A DNA stretch of 64,000 nt from G965247475 sp965247475 (GTDB taxonomy: Bacteria; Chloroflexota; UBA11872), in contig OZ252016.1 in NCBI GenBank assembly GCA_965247475.1, positions 1,426,001 through 1,490,000 of the forward strand, given 5' to 3'. Below, in pieces: positions 16,310 to 24,741 of this stretch. The notes under the pieces are model-generated. The model worked only from the letters and a program-made list of their open reading frames with translations, did no database searches and was not told the origin of the DNA. The position numbers and the translations under genes were made by a program. The stretch's first letter is position 1; each line of letters begins with the position of its first letter.

Positions 16310-17683
16310 ATGCAAGAGCCGGTTGTCGCCGACACCAAGACCGCCAACCGCGAGTTGCTGGACTTCGTGTTCACGTGGCCGCGGTGGTTCTTCGGCGTGT
16401 CCGGCGCTCTCGGCACGCTGGTGCTGGTCGGTCTGACGATCTTCATCCTGCTGATGATCTTCGGGTTGCAGCTCTTCGGTTACACGCACCCGGTGTACTG
16501 GGGCTTCCCGGTCGTGAACTTCGTGTTCTGGATCGGGGTGAGCCACGCCGGAATCATGGTCTCGGCGATTCTGCGACTCGCGCAGGCCGAGTGGCGACGG
16601 CCGGTGACGCGGGCCGCGGAAGTGCTCACGATCTTCTCGCTGTTGACGGCGATGACGTTCCCGATCATTCACAGCGGGCGGCCGTGGCGGACGCTTTACT
16701 GGGAGTTCCCCTACGACTGGTTGCGCGGCATGTGGCCCAACCCGCGCTCGCCGCTGGTCTGGGACCCCTCCGCCATCTTCACGTACCTGGGTTCGACGGT
16801 CATGTTCGTCTACGTGGCGATGCTGCCGGACCTGGCGCTCGCGCGCGACCGCGCGCCGAACAAGGTGACCCGCGGGCTGTTCGCGGTGCTGGCGATGGGC
16901 TTCCGAGGAACGACGCGCCAATGGCGGATTCAGGCGCTGTCCGGAATCCTGCTGTCGGCCCTGATCCTGCCGATCTTCGTGTCGGTGCACTCGATCGTGT
17001 CGTGGGACTTCGCGGTCACGCCGATTCCGGGCTGGCACAACACCGTGTTCGCCCCGTACTTCGTGATCGGGGCCGTGCACTCGGGCGTGTCGGCGGTCGT
17101 GATGGTGACGATCATCATGCGGTACGCCTTCAAGCTGGAGCGCTTCATCACGCGCGACCACATCGACTCGCTGGCGCGGCTGCTCATCGTCGTCGCCACG
17201 ACCTGGCTGTTCTTCTTCATGCTCGACTTCATGTTCGGGCTGTACGGCGCCGAATCCGCCGAGGTGGATACCTGGCAGCGACGGCTGGTCGAGCCGCCGT
17301 GGGTGGTCCTGTCGATCATATTCATCTTCACGGCGTATCTGATTCCGGTGCCGATGTGGCTGTTCCGACGGGTCCGCCGGAGCTTCTTCCTCATGCTGGT
17401 GACAACGGCGCTGGTCAACGTCGGCATGTGGATCGAGCGCTACATGATCGTGGTGCCGGCGCTCGAGCGGAAGTCGGCGCTGACGTTCTCCTACGGCGAC
17501 TACGCGCCGTCCGGCTTTGAGTTCGGAATCGTGGCCGCGCAGCTCGCGTTGGTGGCGCTCGGCTTCCTGACGTTCTCGAAGCTGCTGCCGATTGCGCCCG
17601 CGGCGGACATCAAGGAAGGGCAATTGCTGGCGAACAAGATCAAGATAGGTCGGGCGGATGTCCCGGCAACTGCGCGTGAGTGA
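16310..17683 (+). CDS. actC: Alternative complex III NrfD-type membrane subunit ActC
   Basis: The protein has 457 residues from an ATG at 16310. An earlier in-frame start would run through the end of the preceding gene and is rejected. About ten membrane helices are visible. The segment SVHSIVSWDFAVTPIPGWH, followed by PYFVIGAVHSG, is the characteristic quinone-site stretch of ActC/PsrC-like subunits. MLPDLALARDRAP and GFRGTTRQWR also fit ActC. This subunit should bind menaquinol and hand electrons to the iron-sulfur subunit, possibly coupled to proton movement. It is 32 bases after the ActF-like gene and 6 bases before actD. Confidence 0.87.
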   Translation: MQEPVVADTKTANRELLDFVFTWPRWFFGVSGALGTLVLVGLTIFILLMIFGLQLFGYTHPVYWGFPVVNFVFWIGVSHAGIMVSAILRLAQAEWRRPVTRAAEVLTIFSLLTAMTFPIIHSGRPWRTLYWEFPYDWLRGMWPNPRSPLVWDPSAIFTYLGSTVMFVYVAMLPDLALARDRAPNKVTRGLFAVLAMGFRGTTRQWRIQALSGILLSALILPIFVSVHSIVSWDFAVTPIPGWHNTVFAPYFVIGAVHSGVSAVVMVTIIMRYAFKLERFITRDHIDSLARLLIVVATTWLFFFMLDFMFGLYGAESAEVDTWQRRLVEPPWVVLSIIFIFTAYLIPVPMWLFRRVRRSFFLMLVTTALVNVGMWIERYMIVVPALERKSALTFSYGDYAPSGFEFGIVAAQLALVALGFLTFSKLLPIAPAADIKEGQLLANKIKIGRADVPATARE

Positions 17684-17689
17684 GGTCCC

Positions 17690-18253
17690 ATGAGTCAGGA
17701 CAGTTCAAGCACACGACGTGAATTGCTCGGGCTGTTCGCCGAGCCCGATCAGGCGGCGGACGCCTTTCAGCAGCTTCGGGGCAGCGGGTTCGAAGACACC
17801 GACCTCGAAGTGCTCAGCAGCACGCCCTATCCGGAGGGCGCCTTCGGCGAGCGGCATCTGAAGCACCGGCTGTTCGCGTTTCCGTTCGCCGGCGCGGCCG
17901 CGGGGCTCGCGATCGCGATTGCCTGGGTGATCGGCGCCCAGCTTTCCATTCCGGTCGTCACCGGCGGAAAGCCGATCGTCGCGGTCCCGGCGATCATCCA
18001 GATCGTCTACGAGGGCACGATGCTGGGCGCGGTGCTGTTCACCGTGCTCGGGGTGTTCTTCGAGTCGCGATTGCCCGACGGCGTGGGCGTGTACGACGAC
18101 CGGATCGCGGAAGGCTACATCGGGGTCTCGGTAATGGCCCGGGAACGACGCGTGGTCGATGCCCAGATAGCGCTGGAATCGGCGGGCGCGACGGACATCG
18201 TGACGAAGGAGGGAAGCCTGCTCCAGGGGGCCGGAGGGGCGCGCGAATCGTGA
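17690..18253 (+). CDS. actD: Alternative complex III subunit ActD (DUF3341-like)
   Basis: This 187-residue protein has an N-terminal cytoplasmic alpha/beta stretch (LLGLFAEPDQAADAFQQLRGSGF in parts, residues about 12-34) and two transmembrane helices (about 62-85 and 105-125). A C-terminal stretch contains MARERRVVDAQIALESAGA. This is the layout of ActD, a two-helix accessory subunit of alternative complex III with no cofactor. It starts six bases after actC and its stop overlaps the GTG start of actE, so it is tightly embedded in the operon. Confidence 0.85.
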   Translation: MSQDSSSTRRELLGLFAEPDQAADAFQQLRGSGFEDTDLEVLSSTPYPEGAFGERHLKHRLFAFPFAGAAAGLAIAIAWVIGAQLSIPVVTGGKPIVAVPAIIQIVYEGTMLGAVLFTVLGVFFESRLPDGVGVYDDRIAEGYIGVSVMARERRVVDAQIALESAGATDIVTKEGSLLQGAGGARES

Positions 18254-18810
18254 CCAGTGGGTCGGTGCGCCCGCGCCTCGCCGCCGTTCTGGCGTTCGGC
18301 GTTTTCGCCGGATTGCTGCTGGCCGCGTGTGAGACCGGCCACTACCCGGTCGACCTGTTCCCGGAGATGCACTATCAACAGGCATACCGCGCGGGCGAGC
18401 CGCCCTACGAGGAGCGACCGGCCGGGCAGGTGCCGTTCGGCGAGGCGCCGAGCGGCGACATCCCAGCGCCCGGCGCGGAACCGCCGCTGACCGACTTCGT
18501 GGCCGTGATTGCGCTGCCAAACCCGGTGGGCTCGAGCGCCGAGGCGGTGTCGGCGGGCAGAGACTTATTCGCGACGAACTGCTCCATGTGCCATGGCGCC
18601 GAGGCCGACGGCGTCAGCTTCGTCGCCAGCAGGTTCGAGTTGAGCGGCGAGAAACCGCCGCCGTCGTTGACGCGAGACGAGCTCACTGAGTTGCCAGACG
18701 GCTCGCTGTTCTGGACCGTCACGAACGGCGTCAACCGAATGCCGTCCTTCAAGCGCCTGCTCAACGCCGAGGAGCGCTGGACGATCATCAGCTACATCAG
18801 ATCGCTGTAG
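18250..18810 (+). CDS. actE: Alternative complex III monohaem cytochrome c subunit ActE
   Basis: This 186-residue lipoprotein cytochrome starts at a GTG overlapping the actD stop. The signal ends in LLLAAC (lipobox Cys27). A proline-rich segment with DLFPEMHYQQAYR follows, and this sequence is typical near the N-terminus of ActE. One haem c site, CSMCH, is at residues 111-115, with a plausible axial Met in NRMPSF. It is the last act gene. No oxidase gene follows, so electrons must be passed to an oxidase encoded elsewhere. Confidence 0.9.
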   Translation: MTSGSVRPRLAAVLAFGVFAGLLLAACETGHYPVDLFPEMHYQQAYRAGEPPYEERPAGQVPFGEAPSGDIPAPGAEPPLTDFVAVIALPNPVGSSAEAVSAGRDLFATNCSMCHGAEADGVSFVASRFELSGEKPPPSLTRDELTELPDGSLFWTVTNGVNRMPSFKRLLNAEERWTIISYIRSL

Positions 18811-18854
18811 CGACGCGCGCCCGCGGCGCGTGCGTCGGGTGGTAGCGTGCGTCC

Positions 18855-19331
18855 GTGGTCGATACGCCGGTCGTCCTGCTCGGAATCCTGCGCTGGATTC
18901 ACGTCGTCGCGGCCGCGATGTGGGTTGGCGGCGGGATTCTCTACCTGGCGCTCGGGCGGCTCCGGATAGGCGCCGCCGCGGGCGCGGCGCCGGACAGCAG
19001 TCTTGGACGCGCGTTCGGCCGCACCCTGCGCCTGGGTGTGGCGGTATTCATCGTCACGGGCGCGATCATGTCCGCGGCCCGTCTCGCCGAGCCAACGGTC
19101 ACGGGCGCGTACGTCGGCACGCTGGCGGTCAAGATCGCGCTTGCGCTGGTGATGTTCTGGCTGGCGCTGCCTCGACGCCGAGCGACCGCGGAAACGGCCG
19201 GATCCGGTGCTCGGCCTCGATCGTTGGTGCGCGAGCGCGCCGGCTGGATCATCGGGATTGGCCTGGTCGTCTACGCGCTCTCGATTGCGCTGGACGAGTT
19301 GATCGAAAGCGCGCTGCGAGGGTTGGGGTAG
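18855..19331 (+). CDS. Small multi-helix membrane protein of unknown function
   Basis: This 158-residue protein starts at a GTG at 18855, 44 bases after actE. Four hydrophobic helices are visible. The first contains WIHVVAAAMWVGGGILYLAL, a pattern seen in CopD-like and DUF2269-type membrane proteins, where the His and the WVGG turn are typical. No haem motif of the CxxCH type is present. It lies between the alternative complex III genes and ccmE, so a link to copper, haem or cytochrome assembly is possible, but only by position. Confidence 0.6.
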   Translation: MVDTPVVLLGILRWIHVVAAAMWVGGGILYLALGRLRIGAAAGAAPDSSLGRAFGRTLRLGVAVFIVTGAIMSAARLAEPTVTGAYVGTLAVKIALALVMFWLALPRRRATAETAGSGARPRSLVRERAGWIIGIGLVVYALSIALDELIESALRGLG

Positions 19332-19367
19332 GGTTGAAACGTCCAGGGCCGCCGCAGCTTGAATCGA

Positions 19368-19850
19368 ATGGGTGAATTGGTCTCCGCGGATGAAGCCGAG
19401 CGCGGCGCGGCCGCTGGCCGTCCGAGCGTGGGCCGCCTGGTCAACGGCAAGACCGTATTCCTTGGCGCGGCGCTGGCGGCCGCGCTGGGCTTCTTCATCT
19501 GGACGTCAACGCAGGGCGCGGTGGTCTACTTCCACACGGTGGGCGAGCTGCGCGCGATGGGATCGGAGGCGATCGACCGCCTGGTGCGAGTGAACGGTGT
19601 GGTGACCGAAGGCTCGATCGACGTGCAGGATGACGGACGCGTGATCGAGTTCTCGATTCACGACGCGACCGGCGACCTGCCGGTGAGCTACCGGGGGACG
19701 CCGCCGGATCTCTTTGGATACTCGACCGAAGATCGCTACTCGGACGTCATTGTCGAAGGGCAGCTCGGACCGGACGGCGTGTTCACGGCGCGCAATCTGA
19801 TCGTGAAGCACGGCCCCGAGTTCGAGGCGCGCGAGATCCCCGCGCAGTGA
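19368..19850 (+). CDS. ccmE: Cytochrome c maturation haem chaperone CcmE, atypical motif
   Basis: The protein has 160 residues from ATG 19368; a TTG nine bases earlier is an alternative. It has an N-terminal membrane anchor (about 29-47) and an OB-fold periplasmic domain with VRVNGVVTEGSI and VIVEGQLGPDGVFTARNLIVKH, as in CcmE. CcmE binds haem covalently through a conserved His and passes it to CcmF. The candidate His148 is present. The usual HDExY context is HGPEF here, so the acidic residues are missing and the axial Tyr is replaced by Phe152. It overlaps ccmAB by 4 bases. Confidence 0.87.
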   Translation: MGELVSADEAERGAAAGRPSVGRLVNGKTVFLGAALAAALGFFIWTSTQGAVVYFHTVGELRAMGSEAIDRLVRVNGVVTEGSIDVQDDGRVIEFSIHDATGDLPVSYRGTPPDLFGYSTEDRYSDVIVEGQLGPDGVFTARNLIVKHGPEFEAREIPAQ

Positions 19851-21283
19851 CCAGCGCCACCGCCGTCCGCCGCGCGGCGCCCCGGACGGGCGCGCCCATC
19901 GACCCGACGGCGCCGAGCGCGATCGAGGTCGAGCATCTGACCGTCGTTCTCGATCACCGGACGATCCTCCGGGACGTATCGTTCGCCGTCGGCCAGGGCG
20001 AGCGAGTGGCAGTGCTCGGCCCAAACGGCTCGGGCAAGACAACGCTGCTGCGGACGCTGGCGACGCTGATCCGGCCCCGCGGCGGGCGGGTGCGAATCGC
20101 GCGGCGAGACCCGACCTCGGAGACACGCGATATTCGCGCGTCGATCGGATTCGCCGGCGACCGCCCGCACGTCCACGAGCATCTGACGGGCCGCGAGAAC
20201 CTGGAGTTCTTCGCCAGGCTGTACGGCGTCTCCGATCCGAAGCCGCGGGCGGCCGAGGCGCTGGAGATCGTGGGCCTCGAGCGGGACGCGGACCGGCGTG
20301 TGCGGGAGTACTCGCGCGGCATGACGCAGCGCCTGGCGCTGGCGACGGCCGCGATCCACCGCCCGGCCGTGCTGTTGCTGGACGAACCGGACGCTGGGCT
20401 CGATCGGGAGTTCGTCGACCGCCTGCCGGCGGCCGTGACGGCGCTGGCGCCAGCGGCGGCGGTGCTGTTCAGCACCCACGATGCCATGGTGGCGGACCGC
20501 CTGGCGGCTCGAGTCGTGCGGCTGGAGCAGGGGCGCTCGGTGGAACCGGCGGCGCGACCGCCGTTCGCGGACGACACGCCTCCGGCGCCGCGCCTCCCCA
20601 AGCGCCGCGGCTTCTTCGCCACGGTGGGCGTGCTGGTCGGGAAGGACCTGAGGATCGAGGCGCGGGCCCGCGAACAGTTCCCCACGGTCGTCGCGTTCTC
20701 GGTGCTGCTGGCGATCGTCTTCGACATGGCGTTCCTCATACCGGCGGCGGACGGCGGGGCGGCGGTGGCCGCCGGCGTTCTGTGGTCATCGCTGTTGCTC
20801 GCCGCGACGCTGGCGGGCACGCGCCTGTTCGCCGTGGAGCAAGATCGCGGAACGCTCATCGGGCTGCGTCTGGCGCCGGTGGACCCGAGCGCGGTCTTCA
20901 TGGGCAAGTTCACGTTGATGCTGGCGCAGCTAATCGTCGTCGCGATCGTCCAGCTCGGCGTGCTGAGCGTATTGCTCAACCTGCAGCTGTTCGTGCCAGT
21001 GGTGCTGGGCGCGGCGGCGCTCGCGGCGGTGGCGATCAGCTCGGTCGCGGCGCTCCAGAGCGCGCTGGTTGCGAGCAGCCGGGCGCGCGAGCTGCTGATG
21101 CCGCTGGTGGCCGTGCCGCTGGCGCTGCCGGCGGTGCTGGCGAGCGTCGGCGCGACGCTGGGGGCGCTCGAGGGCTCGCCGAGCCGCGCGGATCTGCCAT
21201 GGCTGGGGTTGCTGGCGATCATCGCGGCCGTATTCTTGTCGTTGTCGGCCGTGCTCTATCAAGTGATCGCCGAGGGCGAATGA
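19847..21283 (+). CDS. ccmAB: Fused haem exporter CcmA-CcmB
   Basis: One 478-residue protein combines two normally separate subunits. Residues about 25-230 are a CcmA ATPase: Walker A GPNGSGKTT (58-66), a signature-like YSRGM and Walker B LLLDEPDAGLD. A proline-rich linker (about 230-256) leads to about six membrane helices of CcmB, including the typical RLFAVEQDRGTLIGLRLAP. CcmAB powers release of holo-CcmE from CcmC. No frameshift or internal stop separates the parts. The gene overlaps ccmE upstream and ccmC downstream by 4 bases each. Confidence 0.9.
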   Translation: MTSATAVRRAAPRTGAPIDPTAPSAIEVEHLTVVLDHRTILRDVSFAVGQGERVAVLGPNGSGKTTLLRTLATLIRPRGGRVRIARRDPTSETRDIRASIGFAGDRPHVHEHLTGRENLEFFARLYGVSDPKPRAAEALEIVGLERDADRRVREYSRGMTQRLALATAAIHRPAVLLLDEPDAGLDREFVDRLPAAVTALAPAAAVLFSTHDAMVADRLAARVVRLEQGRSVEPAARPPFADDTPPAPRLPKRRGFFATVGVLVGKDLRIEARAREQFPTVVAFSVLLAIVFDMAFLIPAADGGAAVAAGVLWSSLLLAATLAGTRLFAVEQDRGTLIGLRLAPVDPSAVFMGKFTLMLAQLIVVAIVQLGVLSVLLNLQLFVPVVLGAAALAAVAISSVAALQSALVASSRARELLMPLVAVPLALPAVLASVGATLGALEGSPSRADLPWLGLLAIIAAVFLSLSAVLYQVIAEGE

Positions 21284-22026
21284 GCCAAACAATGTTGCCC
21301 GCCGCGCCCGGCGCCGTCTCCCTGGGACCGCTGCGCGGCTGGCGAAATCTGGCGGCGTACACGGCGCTGCTGGCCATCATGTCCGTCGCGCTCTACATGA
21401 TCTTCATCTTCGCGCCGCCCGAGCGGGTGCAGGGGGACACGCAGCGACTCCTCTATGGCCATGTGTCGGTCGCGTGGCTGGCGTTTGTAGCGTTCGGCGT
21501 GGTCGTGATCGGAAGCGCGATGTATCTGTGGCGGCGCACCGCCGGCTGGGATCACCTCGCGGTGGCGTCGGCGGAGATCGGCGTGGTGTTCACGACGCTG
21601 ACGCTCGCAAGCGGCGCTATCTGGGCTCGCATCGTCTGGGGCGTATGGTGGGCCTGGGAGCCGCGGCTCACCAGCACCCTGGTGCTGTGGTTCATCTACG
21701 TGGGCTACCTGGCCGCGCGCGCCTACATCGACTCCGACTCGCTTCGCCGGCGCGTGGCCGCGGTCATCGGGATCTTTGGTTTCGTCGACGTGCCGATCGT
21801 CTGGTTTTCGGTGCAGTGGTGGCGGAGCCTGCATCCGCTGCCGACGATCACGCAGAGCGACGGCGGGTTTCCGCGCGAGATGTTGATCACGCTGCTGGTC
21901 GCGGTGCTCGCGTTCACCGTGTTCTATGCGGTCTTGCTCCGGCAGCGATTCTTGCTGGAGCGCGCCGCCGACGAGTCGGTGCGGCTGCGCGAGCTGATTC
22001 GCGATCGAAAGGAGCGTTCCGCTTGA
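21280..22026 (+). CDS. ccmC: Cytochrome c maturation haem handling protein CcmC
   Basis: The protein has 248 residues from an ATG overlapping the ccmAB stop (ATGA). Six membrane helices carry the WWD-type haem motif WGVWWAWEPRLTS, together with conserved His residues in YGHVSVAWLAF and WRSLHPLPT. CcmC loads haem onto CcmE in the periplasm. In many CcmC proteins the motif is WWxWD; here the acidic residue is Glu followed by Pro. The charged C-terminus runs to the stop, where ccmD begins. Confidence 0.9.
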   Translation: MSQTMLPAAPGAVSLGPLRGWRNLAAYTALLAIMSVALYMIFIFAPPERVQGDTQRLLYGHVSVAWLAFVAFGVVVIGSAMYLWRRTAGWDHLAVASAEIGVVFTTLTLASGAIWARIVWGVWWAWEPRLTSTLVLWFIYVGYLAARAYIDSDSLRRRVAAVIGIFGFVDVPIVWFSVQWWRSLHPLPTITQSDGGFPREMLITLLVAVLAFTVFYAVLLRQRFLLERAADESVRLRELIRDRKERSA

Positions 22027-22193
22027 CGCGCGAGATGTTGTTCCTGTTCATCGGGTATGGGGCGGTGTGGATTGGGCTGTTCGCGTATCTCGTGTACGTG
22101 AGCGGACGGATCCGCAGCGTGGGCGACGACATTCAAGACCTTCGCCACCAGCTCGAGCCCGAGGAGCCCCGCGCGCCGGAATCCGGCGACTAG
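22023..22193 (+). CDS. ccmD: CcmD-like small membrane protein
   Basis: This 56-residue protein has one transmembrane helix (about 5-25) and a charged cytoplasmic tail, the usual design of CcmD. CcmD helps release holo-CcmE from CcmABC. I choose the TTG at 22023 because GGAG lies eight bases upstream and the codon overlaps the ccmC stop. An ATG at 22035 has no ribosome binding site at proper spacing. CcmD sequences diverge strongly, so the call relies on size, topology and position between ccmC and ccmF. Confidence 0.78.
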   Translation: MTREMLFLFIGYGAVWIGLFAYLVYVSGRIRSVGDDIQDLRHQLEPEEPRAPESGD

Positions 22194-22249
22194 CTCCCGG
22201 TCCGCGCGTCCGCGTGGTTCCGTCCAAACGCTCCCAGGTGCGGTGATTC

Positions 22250-24259
22250 GTGCTTGATCTGGTGGACATCGGGCGGATCGCGATCGGGCTGGCGTTCGGG
22301 GTGGCGACGTTCGCGTCGCTGGTGGCCGCCGCATCCATCTGGCGACGGACACCGGAGCTGGCCGAAGCGGCGCGGAACGCATTGGGCGTGGTGGCCGCGG
22401 TGGCCACCACGGCCGTCGTCACGATGGCCGCCGGGCTGCTCAGCCGTGATTTCTCCATCGCGTTCGTCGCCGATCACTCGAACACGGACATGCCGCTGGG
22501 TCTCACATTGGCGGCGCTGTGGGGCGGCCAGGAAGGGTCGCTGCTCTACTGGACGTGGGGGTTGAGCGTATTCGCGGCGGTGGCGGGCCGCCGGATGCTG
22601 AGCGTCGATCGCGGGCTGGGCGCGTGGGGCATCGTGGTGCTCGCCATCATCCTGACGTTCTTCCTCGGGACCCTGGCGTTCGCGACACCGCCGTTCCAGC
22701 GGCTGGCGGTCGCGCCGACGGACGGCCGCGGCTTGAATCCTCTGCTGTGGGACAGCGGGATGCAGGTTCATCCGCCGATGCTGCTGGGCGGGTACATGAG
22801 CTTCACCGTTCCGTTCGCCATTGCGATGGCCGCGTTGCTCGGCGGCGCGGCGCCCCAGCGCTGGCTGCGCGAGATGCGCAACTGGATGCTGCTGGCTTGG
22901 GCCATCCAGGGCATCGGCCTGCTGCTGGGCGCCTGGTGGGCATACCGCGTCCTCGGCTGGGGCGGCTACTGGGGCTGGGACCCGGTGGAGAACGTGGCGC
23001 TGCTGCCATGGTTGGTCGCCACGGCATACCTGCACTCGGCCCTGGCACAGGAACGGCGCGGGCAATTGCGCGCCTGGTCGATGGGGCTGGTGCTGGCGGG
23101 GTTCGCGCTGGCGCTGTTCGGCACGTTTGTGGTCAGGAGCGGCATTCTCACGTCGGTCCATTCATTCGCGATCTCGGAGGTCGGTCCGATCTTCCTGGTG
23201 TTCGTGGGCGCCGTCCTGATCGTGGCGACGCTGGCGTTCCTGTACCGCCTGCCGATGCTGCGGGCGCCGGAGCCCATCACGTCGGTGCTGTCGAAAGAGG
23301 CGGGGTTCCTGATCAACAACTTCGTGCTGGTCGCGATCGCCGTCACGACGTTCTGGGGCACGGTCTTCCCGATCATCTCCGAGATCGTGACCGGCGCCCG
23401 CGTGACGGTCGGACCGCCGTTCTACGCGCAGGTGAACGTGCCCTTGCTGTTGATTCTGCTGGGTCTCCTGGGAATCTGGCCGCTGATGGCCTGGCGCCGC
23501 ACGTCGTGGGCCGCGGCCTGGCGCGCCACACGCTGGCCGATCCTGGCGGCGGCGGCGGTGTCGGCGATTCTGGCGATACTTGGAATGCGGCACGGCCTGC
23601 CGCTGCTGGCGTTCGCCCTCACCGCGATGGTGATCGCGGGCGTGGCGCTGGAGTACCGCCGCAGCATTCGGGCGGGCGTCCGACCCGCGGGCGAGGCCGC
23701 AAGCAGTGGTCCGCGGCTTCGCATCGTCGGCAGTCGCCGGAGGCTCGGCGGCCACCTGGTCCACCTTGGCGTGGCGCTGTTCGCGATCGGAGTGATCGGG
23801 TCCTCGGCGTTCAAGCAGGAGACAGCGGTCACGCTCGGCCACGGCGAGACGGCCTCGTTCGCCGGGTATGAGTTCACGTTCCAGGGTCTCGCGACGAGCG
23901 GATCGCCGAATCTCACCACGGTGGCGGCAGCCATCGACGTGTCGCGCGACGGCGAATCGCTGGCCCGGTTGACGCCGACGCGACGGGTTCATCGAGGTTG
24001 GGAGAGCCAGCCGACCTCTGATGTGGCCGTGCTGACCACGGTGCCGAGCCTCGAGGACATCTACGTGCTGCTGAGCACGTGGGATGCGGACGGGGGCACG
24101 GCCACGCTCCGAATGTTGATCAATCCGCTGGTGGTGCTGCTATGGGCCGGGGGCGTCACATACGTGATTGGCGTTATCGCCGTAGCCTGGCCAAGTCGCG
24201 TCGCGCGGCGACGTGCAGTCGTGATTCCGACGCCGCTGGGCGGTCCGGCCAGGCCATGA
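22250..24259 (+). CDS. ccmF: Cytochrome c haem lyase subunit CcmF
   Basis: This 669-residue protein, starting at GTG 22250, has about 14-15 membrane helices and the haem-handling motif GWGGYWGWDPVEN in the middle of the protein. It also has the conserved MQVHPPMLLGGYMSF and SVHSFA segments. A periplasmic domain precedes the last helix. CcmF takes haem from CcmE and, with CcmH and CcmI, attaches it to CxxCH motifs of apocytochromes, here plausibly ActA and ActE. It overlaps ccmH by 4 bases. Confidence 0.95.
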   Translation: MLDLVDIGRIAIGLAFGVATFASLVAAASIWRRTPELAEAARNALGVVAAVATTAVVTMAAGLLSRDFSIAFVADHSNTDMPLGLTLAALWGGQEGSLLYWTWGLSVFAAVAGRRMLSVDRGLGAWGIVVLAIILTFFLGTLAFATPPFQRLAVAPTDGRGLNPLLWDSGMQVHPPMLLGGYMSFTVPFAIAMAALLGGAAPQRWLREMRNWMLLAWAIQGIGLLLGAWWAYRVLGWGGYWGWDPVENVALLPWLVATAYLHSALAQERRGQLRAWSMGLVLAGFALALFGTFVVRSGILTSVHSFAISEVGPIFLVFVGAVLIVATLAFLYRLPMLRAPEPITSVLSKEAGFLINNFVLVAIAVTTFWGTVFPIISEIVTGARVTVGPPFYAQVNVPLLLILLGLLGIWPLMAWRRTSWAAAWRATRWPILAAAAVSAILAILGMRHGLPLLAFALTAMVIAGVALEYRRSIRAGVRPAGEAASSGPRLRIVGSRRRLGGHLVHLGVALFAIGVIGSSAFKQETAVTLGHGETASFAGYEFTFQGLATSGSPNLTTVAAAIDVSRDGESLARLTPTRRVHRGWESQPTSDVAVLTTVPSLEDIYVLLSTWDADGGTATLRMLINPLVVLLWAGGVTYVIGVIAVAWPSRVARRRAVVIPTPLGGPARP

Positions 24260-24741
24260 GACGGATCGCCGCGCTCGCCCTCGTGACGGCAATCGTGACG
24301 GTCGCGACGGCGCCGGGAGCGATAGCCCAGGCGCCGGACGAGCAGGCCGAAACCGAGCGCATGTGGGCCATTGCCGAAGGCCTGTTCTGTCCCGTTTGCC
24401 AGGGCCAATCCGTTCGCGAATCCAACGCCGCGCTGGCACAACAGATGCGCGAGCTGATTCTGGCGCGAATCGAGGCGGGGGACTCCGACGAGGCGATCTA
24501 CGACTTCTTCGTCGCGCGGTACGGCCCCGAGGTCCTGCGCGATCCGCCGAAGTCGGGGATCTCGCTGGCGACCTGGATCACCCCGATCGCGGTGCTGGCG
24601 GTCGGGCTACTGGTAGTCCTCCGAGCGCTCGCGCGGCGCCGGCGGACCGCGCCGACGGCCGATCGTTCGAACTTGGAGACCTACGAACGACTGGTGGATG
24701 AGTTGCGTGAGCGAGAGACCGCCGACGGCGACTCCGCATGA
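24256..24741 (+). CDS. ccmH: Cytochrome c maturation thiol protein CcmH
   Basis: The protein has 161 residues from an ATG overlapping the ccmF stop. It has an N-terminal signal peptide, the redox motif LFCPVCQGQSV (Cys45, Cys48) corresponding to the canonical LRCxxCQ, a three-helix domain and one C-terminal membrane helix (about 98-117). CcmH reduces the apocytochrome CxxCH thiols before haem attachment. The usual partner CcmG, a thioredoxin-like protein that normally precedes ccmH, is not encoded here. Confidence 0.93.
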   Translation: MRRIAALALVTAIVTVATAPGAIAQAPDEQAETERMWAIAEGLFCPVCQGQSVRESNAALAQQMRELILARIEAGDSDEAIYDFFVARYGPEVLRDPPKSGISLATWITPIAVLAVGLLVVLRALARRRRTAPTADRSNLETYERLVDELRERETADGDSA

